A stretch of 64,000 nt of DNA from Terebella lapidaria (taxonomy: Eukaryota; Annelida; Polychaeta; Terebellida; Terebellidae). Each line of letters begins with the position of its first letter. Positions within the stretch are counted from its first letter, which is position 1. Below are positions 11,927-25,369 of this stretch, piece after piece. The notes under the pieces were generated by a model that ran no database searches, was not told where the DNA came from, and saw only the letters and a program-made list of their open reading frames with translations. The translations under genes and the position numbers were made by a program. The DNA lies in the NCBI GenBank assembly GCA_949152475.1, contig OX424557.1, positions 24,985,462-25,049,461 of the forward strand, read 5' to 3'.

Positions 11927-14815
11927 ATTGAATGTTCAGTAAATTTGTGAAAATTGGAGCCATGAAAACATTAAAAATATCTGTAAAATCTAGAATCCTC
12001 ATAAGATTCTGATTAAGTTTTGTCAGATTATAGACAAAGTTCGAGGTCAATCATAGAATTGACATCTTTGTCTGATTGATATACCTCTTCTGAATGACAT
12101 GGTTCAAATTTCATGAACCTACGACAATTCCAATGGATGTTATTACCGGAAACGTGTTTTTCTGGGATTTCGATGACCTTGACCTTGACCTTTGACCTTT
12201 GCACTTCAAGTCGTAGAGGTCAATGCTGTCAATATGCATATCAAGTTTCAAGAGATTCCATGCAGTATTGACGGTGTTATGGCCTTTTGAAACTTCGGAA
12301 ATTTGACGTTTATGACGTCATTGTGACGTCAGTTTACGTCGCAGCGCCAAAAATAAGATATCACTGGAATCAGGGGCTCAAGACCTTTCTAACGATATAC
12401 TACTCGATGTGCTGCGCCGACCTTCGTACTTGACCTTGACTTCGACCTCAGGCGAACTTCTCAAAGTCAAGGTCAAATGTCGAGATCAAGGTCACAGAAG
12501 ATAGAACTCGAGTTTATCTACATTATGAAATTAATTTGAAGTCTCTAGGACCATTAGAACCGAAGTTATGGCCACTTATGTGTTTTCAACGTTTTGCGTG
12601 ACCTTGACCTTGACCTTTGACCTAGAATCACCAAAATCGAACTTGACCTGCCCGTTATCCTACAGAATATGCACACCAACTTTGGAAGGAATTGAGTAAG
12701 AAATGTGGACGCTAGAGTGCGAACAAACAAACAAATCCACAAACGAGAGCCCATAGGGCACACACTTGCCAGAACCAAAATATATGTAATATGCCAATGA
12801 CATGACATATGGATTTGAGCAAATTGACGACACTTACTATCCTACTTACTACGTTTACTTCCTTACTTCACTTCATTTTACTTCACTTTACTTCAGAAAC
12901 TACTCATACTGTCATTGAACGTCACAGCGACAAAATTAAGATATCACTGGATTTAGGAGACCAAGAACTTTCTAACGGTATACTACTCGATATGGTGAGC
13001 TGAACTTCGTACTTGACCTCGAATGCTTGAAGGTTTGCTAAGAAGTATGACTGCCCTTACGTTTATGACATCATATCGAAAAATTTATCATGACAGCAAA
13101 GAGAACCACACATGGCCTACTTTCAGCAGAATTGAACAAGCTTTCCATCCTACGGGTTGATTCGTTCCACTTTAGGATGAATACTTTCCGAGATACAACC
13201 TTATTTCGAAAGTTGACGTTTGACGTCATGGCGTCATTGTCGTTGCACGTAACGTCTTGAAACTCAATAGATGGCTGGGTATTAATATCCCACATATGTC
13301 CTCATGACCACAGTCCAATAGCTTCAAATTTGAGTGCACTGTGGATGTTTGAAAGTTTGCTGAAAAGTAGAAAAATTGGTATGACGTTTATGACGTCATA
13401 GCGGAAAATCTTTCATTGCAAAAAAGTATTGGAAAGTGCTCTCGTAAACCAGAATTCAACGAGCTTTCCAATGGTGCAAGCCGTTTCTCTGTATGATAAA
13501 TATTTCCCGATATATAGCCCCATTTTGTAAATTGACGTTTTACGTCATGACGTCATTGACGTTGCACGTAGCGTGTTGAAACTCGGAACATAGCTAAGCA
13601 TTATGATTCCACATATGTTCTCACAATTACAGCCCAATGTCTTCAAATGTGAGGGCGCTGTAGATATTTGAAAGTTCGCTGCAAAGTCGAAAAATTGGTA
13701 TGACAGGCCTTACGTTTATGACGTCATAGCGGAAAATCTTTCATTGCGGAAAAGTATCGGACAGTACGCTTCCAAACAAGAATTCAACGAGCTTTCCAAT
13801 GGAGCCATTCGCTTCTCTGTACGACAAATACTTTTCGATATATAGCCCCATTTCGAAAATTGACGTTTTACGTCATGACGTCATTGACGTTGCACGTAAC
13901 ATGTTGAAACTCGGTATATGGCTGTGCGTTATTATTCCACATGAGTTCTGATAATTACAGTCCAATACCTCCAAATTGTAGAGAACTGTGGATGTTTGAA
14001 TATTCGCTGAAAAGTCGAAAAATTGGTATGACAGGCCTTACGTTTATGACGTCATAGCGGAAAATCTATCATGGCGGAAAAGTATCGGACAGTACCCATC
14101 TAAACTAGAATTCAACGAGCTTTCCAATGGTGCAATTCGCTTCTCTGTACGACAAATAATTTTTGATATATAGCCCCATTTTGAAAAATGACGTTTCACG
14201 TCGTGACGTCATTGACGTTCGAACAATCCACGTAAAACTTCACAGTTTGATGGAGGATACCATTATATATCCGTGTGTTGAATTTCAGAGGTATCGGTTT
14301 AAATGTGACTGCTGTGTGAATTTCTGAAAATTCGAAAAAAAATGAGAGATGTCTGGTGCATGTACAGGACCTTTGGTCCTGAGACAAATTACCGCTAAAA
14401 ACCGGGAATGGGGCTGATCCATCCGCCGGTTCGTCGTCCCCAATAGTTCTGATATAAAGTGGCCTGTCGCTTGACCCAGACTGTATTTAGACATGAGTTT
14501 TAGGCTTTATTATATCAGTTGGACACCTCTGAGTCTGAAAACAAAAGAATTGTTTTGTTGTTTGAGATGTGCACTTGGACACATATATGATATACTGTAC
14601 TGCTGCTCAACCGAGTGTGTATATTTAGAAGTGGACATGTCCACAGGGGGTAATCGTTTCTGCAGCTTATTGGCGTGTGAACGGATTGAGAATCAGATTC
14701 ACCCCACTGTTCTTTTTACTTTGATATCTCGACGAGTTTTCAATTTATTCCAAATGTAAAAGGTGCATTATAAACTAGAAATAACACTGCAACTGACTGT
14801 ATGAAATGCTTTAGA
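11927..14815 (-). repeat. Macrosatellite unit, type C (second copy)
   Basis: It lies 6742 bp from the first C unit and has the same joints. The element fragment inside it spans about 12745-14444. I see no differences between the two C units in the stretches compared. Confidence 0.92.
12745..14444 (-). mobile_element. Element fragment joined into the C unit (copy 2)
   Basis: It has the same content and order as 6003-7702: the GCCCATAGGGC stem-loop (12749-12759), the ACTTGCCAGAAC motif, four 328-bp-type monomers and the head with its 7-bp perfect hairpin (14365-14381). Its identical breakpoints show that it arose by duplication with the surrounding array, not by a second insertion. Confidence 0.75.
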
Positions 14816-17800
14816 ATTGAATGTTCAGTAAATTTGTGAAAATTGGAGCCATGAAAACATTAAAAATATCTGTAAAATCTAGAATCCTCATAAGATTCTG
14901 ATTAAGTTTTGTCAGATTATAGACAAAGTTCGAGGTCAATCATAGAATTGACATCTTTGTCTGATTGATATACCTCTTCTGAATGACATGGTTCAAATTT
15001 CATGAACCTACGACAATTCCAATGGATGTTATTACCGGAAACGTGTTTTTCTGGGATTTCGATGACCTTGACCTTGACCTTTGACCTTTGCACTTCAAGT
15101 CGTAGAGGTCAATGCTGTCAATATGCATATCAAGTTTCAAGAGATTCCATGCAGTATTGACGGTGTTATGGCCTTTTGAAACTTCGGAAATTTGACGTTT
15201 ATGACGTCATTGTGACGTCAGTTTACGTCGCAGCGCCAAAAATAAGATATCACTGGAATCAGGGGCTCAAGACCTTTCTAACGATATACTACTCGATGTG
15301 CTGCGCCGACCTTCGTACTTGACCTTGACTTCGACCTCAGGCGAACTTCTCAAAGTCAAGGTCAAATGTCGAGATCAAGGTCACAGAAGATAGAACTCGA
15401 GTTTATCTACATTATGAAATTAATTTGAAGTCTCTAGGACCATTAGAACCGAAGTTATGGCCACTTATGTGTTTTCAACGTTTTGCGTGACCTTGACCTT
15501 GACCTTTGACCTAGAATCACCAAAATCGAACTTGACCTGCCCGTTATCCTACAGAATATGCACACCAACTTTGGAAGGAATTGAGTAAGAAATGTGGACG
15601 CTAGAGTGCGAACAAACAAACAAATCCACAAACAAATCCACAAACAAACTTCCCCACAAACAGATCAACATACTTGCCAAAATCGAAGATTCTGGCAAGT
15701 AATAAAGTTCTGATATAAAGTGGCCTGTCGCTTGACCCAGACTGTATTTAGACATGAGTTTTAGGCTTTATTATATCAGTTGGACACCTCTGAGTCTGAA
15801 AACAAAAGAATTGTTTTGTTGTTTGAGATGTGCACTTGGACACATATATGATATACTGTACTGCTGCTCAACCGAGTGTGTATATTTAGAAGTGGACATG
15901 TCCACAGGGGGTAATCGTTTCTGCAGCTTATTGGCGTGTGAACGGATTGAGAATCAGATTCACCCCACTGTTCTTTTTACTTTGATATCTCGACGAGTTT
16001 TCAATTTATTCCAAATGTAAAAGGTGCATTATAAACTAGAAATAACACTGCAACTGACTGTATGAAATGCTTTAGAATTGAATGTTCAGTAAATTTGTGA
16101 AAATTGGAGCCATGAAAACATTAAAAATATCTGTAAAATCTAGAATCCTCATAAGATTCTGATTAAGTTTTGTCAGATTATAGACAAAGTTCGAGGTCAA
16201 TCATAGAATTGACATCTTTGTCTGATTGATATACCTCTTCTGAATGACATGGTTCAAATTTCATGAACCTACGACAATTCCAATGGATGTTATTACCGGA
16301 AACGTGTTTTTCTGGGATTTCGATGACCTTGACCTTGACCTTTGACCTTTGCACTTCAAGTCGTAGAGGTCAATGCTGTCAATATGCATATCAAGTTTCA
16401 AGAGATTCCATGCAGTATTGACGGTGTTATGGCCTTTTGAAACTTCGGAAATTTGACGTTTATGACGTCATTGTGACGTCAGTTTACGTCGCAGCGCCAA
16501 AAATAAGATATCACTGGAATCAGGGGCTCAAGACCTTTCTAACGATATACTACTCGATGTGCTGCGCCGACCTTCGTACTTGACCTTGACTTCGACCTCA
16601 GGCGAACTTCTCAAAGTCAAGGTCAAATGTCGAGATCAAGGTCACAGAAGATAGAACTCGAGTTTATCTACATTATGAAATTAATTTGAAGTCTCTAGGA
16701 CCATTAGAACCGAAGTTATGGCCACTTATGTGTTTTCAACGTTTTGCGTGACCTTGACCTTGACCTTTGACCTAGAATCACCAAAATCGAACTTGACCTG
16801 CCCGTTATCCTACAGAATATGCACACCAACTTTGGAAGGAATTGAGTAAGAAATGTGGACGCTAGAGTGCGAACAAACAAACAAATCCACAAACAAATCC
16901 ACAAACAAACTTCCCCACAAACAGATCAACATACTTGCCAAAATCGAAGATTCTGGCAAGTAATAAAGTTCTGATATAAAGTGGCCTGTCGCTTGACCCA
17001 GACTGTATTTAGACATGAGTTTTAGGCTTTATTATATCAGTTGGACACCTCTGAGTCTGAAAACAAAAGAATTGTTTTGTTGTTTGAGATGTGCACTTGG
17101 ACACATATATGATATACTGTACTGCTGCTCAACCGAGTGTGTATATTTAGAAGTGGACATGTCCACAGGGGGTAATCGTTTCTGCAGCTTATTGGCGTGT
17201 GAACGGATTGAGAATCAGATTCACCCCACTGTTCTTTTTACTTTGATATCTCGACGAGTTTTCAATTTATTCCAAATGTAAAAGGTGCATTATAAACTAG
17301 AAATAACACTGCAACTGACTGTATGAAATGCTTTAGAATTGAATGTTCAGTAAATTTGTGAAAATTGGAGCCATGAAAACATTAAAAATATCTGTAAAAT
17401 CTAGAATCCTCATAAGATTCTGATTAAGTTTTGTCAGATTATAGACAAAGTTCGAGGTCAATCATAGAATTGACATCTTTGTCTGATTGATATACCTCTT
17501 CTGAATGACATGGTTCAAATTTCATGAACCTACGACAATTCCAATGGATGTTATTACCGGAAACGTGTTTTTCTGGGATTTCGATGACCTTGACCTTGAC
17601 CTTTGACCTTTGCACTTCAAGTCGTAGAGGTCAATGCTGTCAATATGCATATCAAGTTTCAAGAGATTCCATGCAGTATTGACGGTGTTATGGCCTTTTG
17701 AAACTTCGGAAATTTGACGTTTATGACGTCATTGTGACGTCAGTTTACGTCGCAGCGCCAAAAATAAGATATCACTGGAATCAGGGGCTCAAGACCTTTC

Positions 17801-18598
17801 TAACGATATACTACTCGATGTGCTGCGCCGACCTTCGTACTTGACCTTGACTTCGACCTCAGGCGAACTTCTCAAAGTCAAGGTCAAATGTCGAGATCAA
17901 GGTCACAGAAGATAGAACTCGAGTTTATCTACATTATGAAATTAATTTGAAGTCTCTAGGACCATTAGAACCGAAGTTATGGCCACTTATGTGTTTTCAA
18001 CGTTTTGCGTGACCTTGACCTTGACCTTTGACCTAGAATCACCAAAATCGAACTTGACCTGCCCGTTATCCTACAGAATATGCACACCAACTTTGGAAGG
18101 AATTGAGTAAGAAATGTGGACGCTAGAGTGCGAACAAACAAACAAATCCACAAACAAATCCACAAACAAACTTCCCCACAAACAGATCAACATACTTGCC
18201 AAAATCGAAGATTCTGGCAAGTAATAAAGTTCTGATATAAAGTGGCCTGTCGCTTGACCCAGACTGTATTTAGACATGAGTTTTAGGCTTTATTATATCA
18301 GTTGGACACCTCTGAGTCTGAAAACAAAAGAATTGTTTTGTTGTTTGAGATGTGCACTTGGACACATATATGATATACTGTACTGCTGCTCAACCGAGTG
18401 TGTATATTTAGAAGTGGACATGTCCACAGGGGGTAATCGTTTCTGCAGCTTATTGGCGTGTGAACGGATTGAGAATCAGATTCACCCCACTGTTCTTTTT
18501 ACTTTGATATCTCGACGAGTTTTCAATTTATTCCAAATGTAAAAGGTGCATTATAAACTAGAAATAACACTGCAACTGACTGTATGAAATGCTTTAGA
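14816..18598 (-). repeat. Three macrosatellite units, type A
   Basis: Units start at 14816, 16077 and 17338, with hairpins at 15672-15700, 16933-16961 and 18194-18222. The first two complete the second B C A A block. Confidence 0.92.
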
Positions 18599-19929
18599 AT
18601 TGAATGTTCAGTAAATTTGTGAAAATTGGAGCCATGAAAACATTAAAAATATCTGTAAAATCTAGAATCCTCATAAGATTCTGATTAAGTTTTGTCAGAT
18701 TATAGACAAAGTTCGAGGTCAATCATAGAATTGACATCTTTGTCTGATTGATATACCTCTTCTGAATGACATGGTTCAAATTTCATGAACCTACGACAAT
18801 TCCAATGGATGTTATTACCGGAAACGTGTTTTTCTGGGATTTCGATGACCTTGACCTTGACCTTTGACCTTTGCACTTCAAGTCGTAGAGGTCAATGCTG
18901 TCAATATGCATATCAAGTTTCAAGAGATTCCATGCAGTATTGACGGTGTTATGGCCTTTTGAAACTTCGGAAATTTGACGTTTATGACGTCATTGTGACG
19001 TCAGTTTACGTCGCAGCGCCAAAAATAAGATATCACTGGAATCAGGGGCTCAAGACCTTTCTAACGATATACTACTCGATGTGCTGCGCCGACCTTCGTA
19101 CTTGACCTTGACTTCGACCTCAGGCGAACTTCTCAAAGTCAAGGTCAAATGTCGAGATCAAGGTCACAGAAGATAGAACTCGAGTTTATCTACATTATGA
19201 AATTAATTTGAAGTCTCTAGGACCATTAGAACCGAAGTTATGGCCACTTATGTGTTTTCAACGTTTTGCGTGACCTTGACCTTGACCTTTGACCTAGAAT
19301 CACCAAAATCGAACTTGACCTGCCCGTTATCCTACAGAATATGCACACCAACTTTGGAAGGAATTGAGTAAGAAATGTGGACGCTAGAGTGCGAACAAAC
19401 AAACAAATCCACAAACAAATCCACAAACAAACTTCCCCACAAACAGATCAACATACTTGCCAAAATCGAAGATTCTGGCAAGTAACAAATCCACAAACAA
19501 ACTTCCCCACAAACAGATCAACATACTTGCCAAAATCGAAGATTCTGGCAAGTAATAAAGTTCTGATATAAAGTGGCCTGTCGCTTGACCCAGACTGTAT
19601 TTAGACATGAGTTTTAGGCTTTATTATATCAGTTGGACACCTCTGAGTCTGAAAACAAAAGAATTGTTTTGTTGTTTGAGATGTGCACTTGGACACATAT
19701 ATGATATACTGTACTGCTGCTCAACCGAGTGTGTATATTTAGAAGTGGACATGTCCACAGGGGGTAATCGTTTCTGCAGCTTATTGGCGTGTGAACGGAT
19801 TGAGAATCAGATTCACCCCACTGTTCTTTTTACTTTGATATCTCGACGAGTTTTCAATTTATTCCAAATGTAAAAGGTGCATTATAAACTAGAAATAACA
19901 CTGCAACTGACTGTATGAAATGCTTTAGA
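18599..19929 (-). repeat. Macrosatellite unit, type B
   Basis: The 70-bp duplication is at 19416-19485 and 19486-19555, with hairpins at 19455-19483 and 19525-19553. Unlike the earlier B units at 3854 and 10596, no C unit follows it. Confidence 0.92.
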
Positions 19930-22900
19930 ATTGAATGTTCAGTAAATTTGTGAAAATTGGAGCCATGAAAACATTAAAAATATCTGTAAAATCTAGAATC
20001 CTCATAAGATTCTGATTAAGTTTTGTCAGATTATAGACAAAGTTCGAGGTCAATCATAGAATTGACATCTTTGTCTGATTGATATACCTCTTCTGAATGA
20101 CATGGTTCAAATTTCATGAACCTACGACAATTCCAATGGATGTTATTACCGGAAACGTGTTTTTCTGGGATTTCGATGACCTTGACCTTGACCTTTGACC
20201 TTTGCACTTCAAGTCGTAGAGGTCAATGCTGTCAATATGCATATCAAGTTTCAAGAGATTCCATGCAGTATTGACGGTGTTATGGCCTTTTGAAACTTCG
20301 GAAATTTGACGTTTATGACGTCATTGTGACGTCAGTTTACGTCGCAGCGCCAAAAATAAGATATCACTGGAATCAGGGGCTCAAGACCTTTCTAACGATA
20401 TACTACTCGATGTGCTGCGCCGACCTTCGTACTTGACCTTGACTTCGACCTCAGGCGAACTTCTCAAAGTCAAGGTCAAATGTCGAGATCAAGGTCACAG
20501 AAGATAGAACTCGAGTTTATCTACATTATGAAATTAATTTGAAGTCTCTAGGACCATTAGAACCGAAGTTATGGCCACTTATGTGTTTTCAACGTTTTGC
20601 GTGACCTTGACCTTGACCTTTGACCTAGAATCACCAAAATCGAACTTGACCTGCCCGTTATCCTACAGAATATGCACACCAACTTTGGAAGGAATTGAGT
20701 AAGAAATGTGGACGCTAGAGTGCGAACAAACAAACAAATCCACAAACAAATCCACAAACAAACTTCCCCACAAACAGATCAACATACTTGCCAAAATCGA
20801 AGATTCTGGCAAGTAATAAAGTTCTGATATAAAGTGGCCTGTCGCTTGACCCAGACTGTATTTAGACATGAGTTTTAGGCTTTATTATATCAGTTGGACA
20901 CCTCTGAGTCTGAAAACAAAAGAATTGTTTTGTTGTTTGAGATGTGCACTTGGACACATATATGATATACTGTACTGCTGCTCAACCGAGTGTGTATATT
21001 TAGAAGTGGACATGTCCACAGGGGGTAATCGTTTCTGCAGCTTATTGGCGTGTGAACGGATTGAGAATCAGATTCACCCCACTGTTCTTTTTACTTTGAT
21101 ATCTCGACGAGTTTTCAATTTATTCCAAATGTAAAAGGTGCATTATAAACTAGAAATAACACTGCAACTGACTGTATGAAATGCTTTAGAATTGAATGTT
21201 CAGTAAATTTGTGAAAATTGGAGCCATGAAAACATTAAAAATATCTGTAAAATCTAGAATCCTCATAAGATTCTGATTAAGTTTTGTCAGATTATAGACA
21301 AAGTTCGAGGTCAATCATAGAATTGACATCTTTGTCTGATTGATATACCTCTTCTGAATGACATGGTTCAAATTTCATGAACCTACGACAATTCCAATGG
21401 ATGTTATTACCGGAAACGTGTTTTTCTGGGATTTCGATGACCTTGACCTTGACCTTTGACCTTTGCACTTCAAGTCGTAGAGGTCAATGCTGTCAATATG
21501 CATATCAAGTTTCAAGAGATTCCATGCAGTATTGACGGTGTTATGGCCTTTTGAAACTTCGGAAATTTGACGTTTATGACGTCATTGTGACGTCAGTTTA
21601 CGTCGCAGCGCCAAAAATAAGATATCACTGGAATCAGGGGCTCAAGACCTTTCTAACGATATACTACTCGATGTGCTGCGCCGACCTTCGTACTTGACCT
21701 TGACTTCGACCTCAGGCGAACTTCTCAAAGTCAAGGTCAAATGTCGAGATCAAGGTCACAGAAGATAGAACTCGAGTTTATCTACATTATGAAATTAATT
21801 TGAAGTCTCTAGGACCATTAGAACCGAAGTTATGGCCACTTATGTGTTTTCAACGTTTTGCGTGACCTTGACCTTGACCTTTGACCTAGAATCACCAAAA
21901 TCGAACTTGACCTGCCCGTTATCCTACAGAATATGCACACCAACTTTGGAAGGAATTGAGTAAGAAATGTGGACGCTAGAGTGCGAACAAACAAACAAAT
22001 CCACAAACAAATCCACAAACAAACTTCCCCACAAACAGATCAACATACTTGCCAAAATCGAAGATTCTGGCAAGTAATAAAGTTCTGATATAAAGTGGCC
22101 TGTCGCTTGACCCAGACTGTATTTAGACATGAGTTTTAGGCTTTATTATATCAGTTGGACACCTCTGAGTCTGAAAACAAAAGAATTGTTTTGTTGTTTG
22201 AGATGTGCACTTGGACACATATATGATATACTGTACTGCTGCTCAACCGAGTGTGTATATTTAGAAGTGGACATGTCCACAGGGGGTAATCGTTTCTGCA
22301 GCTTATTGGCGTGTGAACGGATTGAGAATCAGATTCACCCCACTGTTCTTTTTACTTTGATATCTCGACGAGTTTTCAATTTATTCCAAATGTAAAAGGT
22401 GCATTATAAACTAGAAATAACACTGCAACTGACTGTATGAAATGCTTTAGAATTGAATGTTCAGTAAATTTGTGAAAATTGGAGCCATGAAAACATTAAA
22501 AATATCTGTAAAATCTAGAATCCTCATAAGATTCTGATTAAGTTTTGTCAGATTATAGACAAAGTTCGAGGTCAATCATAGAATTGACATCTTTGTCTGA
22601 TTGATATACCTCTTCTGAATGACATGGTTCAAATTTCATGAACCTACGACAATTCCAATGGATGTTATTACCGGAAACGTGTTTTTCTGGGATTTCGATG
22701 ACCTTGACCTTGACCTTTGACCTTTGCACTTCAAGTCGTAGAGGTCAATGCTGTCAATATGCATATCAAGTTTCAAGAGATTCCATGCAGTATTGACGGT
22801 GTTATGGCCTTTTGAAACTTCGGAAATTTGACGTTTATGACGTCATTGTGACGTCAGTTTACGTCGCAGCGCCAAAAATAAGATATCACTGGAATCAGGG

Positions 22901-23712
22901 GCTCAAGACCTTTCTAACGATATACTACTCGATGTGCTGCGCCGACCTTCGTACTTGACCTTGACTTCGACCTCAGGCGAACTTCTCAAAGTCAAGGTCA
23001 AATGTCGAGATCAAGGTCACAGAAGATAGAACTCGAGTTTATCTACATTATGAAATTAATTTGAAGTCTCTAGGACCATTAGAACCGAAGTTATGGCCAC
23101 TTATGTGTTTTCAACGTTTTGCGTGACCTTGACCTTGACCTTTGACCTAGAATCACCAAAATCGAACTTGACCTGCCCGTTATCCTACAGAATATGCACA
23201 CCAACTTTGGAAGGAATTGAGTAAGAAATGTGGACGCTAGAGTGCGAACAAACAAACAAATCCACAAACAAATCCACAAACAAACTTCCCCACAAACAGA
23301 TCAACATACTTGCCAAAATCGAAGATTCTGGCAAGTAATAAAGTTCTGATATAAAGTGGCCTGTCGCTTGACCCAGACTGTATTTAGACATGAGTTTTAG
23401 GCTTTATTATATCAGTTGGACACCTCTGAGTCTGAAAACAAAAGAATTGTTTTGTTGTTTGAGATGTGCACTTGGACACATATATGATATACTGTACTGC
23501 TGCTCAACCGAGTGTGTATATTTAGAAGTGGACATGTCCACAGGGGGTAATCGTTTCTGCAGCTTATTGGCGTGTGAACGGATTGAGAATCAGATTCACC
23601 CCACTGTTCTTTTTACTTTGATATCTCGACGAGTTTTCAATTTATTCCAAATGTAAAAGGTGCATTATAAACTAGAAATAACACTGCAACTGACTGTATG
23701 AAATGCTTTAGA
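19930..23712 (-). repeat. Three macrosatellite units, type A
   Basis: Units start at 19930, 21191 and 22452, with hairpins at 20786-20814, 22047-22075 and 23308-23336. Confidence 0.92.
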
Positions 23713-24598
23713 ATTGAATGTTCAGTAAATTTGTGAAAATTGGAGCCATGAAAACATTAAAAATATCTGTAAAATCTAGAATCCTCATAAGATTCTGATT
23801 AAGTTTTGTCAGATTATAGACAAAGTTCGAGGTCAATCATAGAATTGACATCTTTGTCTGATTGATATACCTCTTCTGAATGACATGGTTCAAATTTCAT
23901 GAACCTACGACAATTCCAATGGATGTTATTACCGGAAACGTGTTTTTCTGGGATTTCGATGACCTTGACCTTGACCTTTGACCTTTGCACTTCAAGTCGT
24001 AGAGGTCAATGCTGTCAATATGCATATCAAGTTTCAAGAGATTCCATGCAGTATTGACGGTGTTATGGCCTTTTGAAACTTCGGAAATTTGACGTTTATG
24101 ACGTCATTGTGACGTCAGTTTACGTCGCAGCGCCAAAAATAAGATATCACTGGAATCAGGGGCTCAAGACCTTTCTAACGATATACTACTCGATGTGCTG
24201 CGCCGACCTTCGTACTTGACCTTGACTTCGACCTCAGGCGAACTTCTCAAAGTCAAGGTCAAATGTCGAGATCAAGGTCACAGAAGATAGAACTCGAGTT
24301 TATCTACATTATGAAATTAATTTGAAGTCTCTAGGACCATTAGAACCGAAGTTATGGCCACTTATGTGTTTTCAACGTTTTGCGTGACCTTGACCTTGAC
24401 CTTTGACCTAGAATCACCAAAATCGAACTTGACCTGCCCGTTATCCTACAGAATATGCACACCAACTTTGGAAGGAATTGAGTAAGAAATGTGGACGCTA
24501 GAGTGCGAACAAACAAACAAATCCACAAACAAATCCACAAACAAACTTCCCCACAAACAGATCAACATACTTGCCAAAATCGAAGATTCTGGCAAGTA
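23713..24598 (-). repeat. Last, partial macrosatellite unit
   Basis: It follows type A through the terminal hairpin (24569-24597) and then leaves the array. The array therefore ends exactly at an element 5' terminus, which suggests the hairpin is a real boundary. Confidence 0.9.
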
Positions 24599-24646
24599 AC
24601 AAGATGACTGACCAACATACTTGGCAAAATTTATTTTGCCAAGTAA
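24599..24646 (-). other. 5' terminal hairpin, GGCAAA subfamily
   Basis: A perfect hairpin at 24619-24644 has arms ACTTGGCAAAA and TTTTGCCAAGT with a four-base loop. It is preceded by the usual GACCAACAT flank. It directly follows the last array unit. Confidence 0.75.
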
Positions 24647-24650
24647 TGAA

Positions 24651-24933
24651 GCAATCGCTCAGAGAGCTAGGACTTGGCAAAATAAAGTAATGAACTGGAA
24701 AAGAAGTCTATACACTAGCTTTTACACTAGCTTGATACAGTTATTAAATTGTGTTGTTATGTTGTTTAGAACGAAATTCATGATCATGATTGTGTAAGTT
24801 GAAAATAAAAATAAAATAATTTCAAGAGAGATTTGAACCCGGGTCTGTGGATTCAAAGTCCTGAGCTCTATGCACAGCACCAACGTGGACGACAGCAGGA
24901 AGTGGCATATGTATGGTAACTGTTCCTTCAAGG
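24651..24933 (-). mobile_element. Short element fragment with a tRNA-derived block (S-type)
   Basis: It starts with the stem-loop GCTCAGAGAGC (24657-24667) followed by ACTTGGCAAAATAAAG (24672 on), the 3'-end layout of this subfamily on the minus strand. The body matches 25715-26040 in order but is divergent. It is interrupted at about 24933 by a head-type segment, so its 5' half is missing or displaced. Confidence 0.6.
24824..24892 (-). pseudogene. tRNA-derived sequence 1
   Basis: On the minus strand an A-box-like TGGTGCTGTGC is followed by GGACTTTGAATCC, which resembles a glutamine (TTG) anticodon arm, and then a B-box-like GGTTCAAATCT. The T-stem does not pair properly and no acceptor stem forms, so this is a tRNA-derived part of a repeat, not a working tRNA gene. 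Confidence 0.6.
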
Positions 24934-25369
24934 CAAATTACTGCTAAAAACCGGGAATGGGGCCGGTTCCTTTGCCGGCTCGTCACCCCCAGCAGTCCTA
25001 ATATAAGGGAGCCTGTCGCTTGACACAGACTGTATTTAGACTAGAGTTTTAGGCTTTGTTATATCACTTGTACATCACTGAGTTAGAAAACCACTGAAAT
25101 GTTGTTTGAGATCTGCATCTGGATACATATATGATATACTGTATTGCTATGCAACCGAGCGTGTGTATTTAGGACGGGACATGTCCACAGGGGGTAATCG
25201 TTTCTACAGCTTATTGGCGTGTGAACGGATTGAGAATCAGATTCACCCCACTGCTCTTTCTACTTTGATATCTCGGCGAGTTTTCAATCTATTCCAAATG
25301 TAAAAGGTGCATTATAAACTAGAAATAACACTGCAACTGACTGTATAAAAACTAAGTTAGAGATAATAG
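24934..25369. repeat. Divergent copy of the array head module
   Basis: It carries an upstream head with the arms GCCGG and CCGGC, the TATA-like stretch (about 25012) and the segment equivalent to 939-1240 of the array unit. The sequence then leaves the unit at about 25350, so no core or hairpin follows. It is clearly diverged from the array copies. Confidence 0.75.

Larger units (their letters stand above)
3854..17337. repeat. Higher-order tandem duplication, 6742 bp x 2
   Basis: Unit order B C A A (3854-10595) is followed immediately by the same order (10596-17337). Every landmark in the first block recurs 6742 bp later, including both joints of the chimeric C unit. A change of this size is most simply explained by unequal exchange or a rolling-circle copy. 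Confidence 0.88.
1..24598 (-). repeat. Macrosatellite array of 1261-bp units with 1331-bp and 2889-bp variants
   Basis: The same sequence recurs at exact spacings of 1261, 1331 or 2889 bp from the first base to 24598. With the phase set at base 1, unit starts are 1, 1262, 2593, 3854, 5185, 8074, 9335, 10596, 11927, 14816, 16077, 17338, 18599, 19930, 21191, 22452 and 23713. The order is A B A B C A A B C A A A B A A A plus a partial unit. Each A or B unit carries, on the minus strand, a 5' terminal hairpin, a (GTTT)n tract and a core with AGGTCA and TGACGTCA motifs, but no 3' stem-loop. I saw no substitutions between the copies I compared. No protein gene is present. Confidence 0.95.

Noticed and set aside
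1-24598. Long terminal repeats suggested by TATAAA and long direct repeats
   Set aside because: Units are strictly head to tail with no internal coding region, primer-binding site or flanking duplication, so no LTR element is supported.
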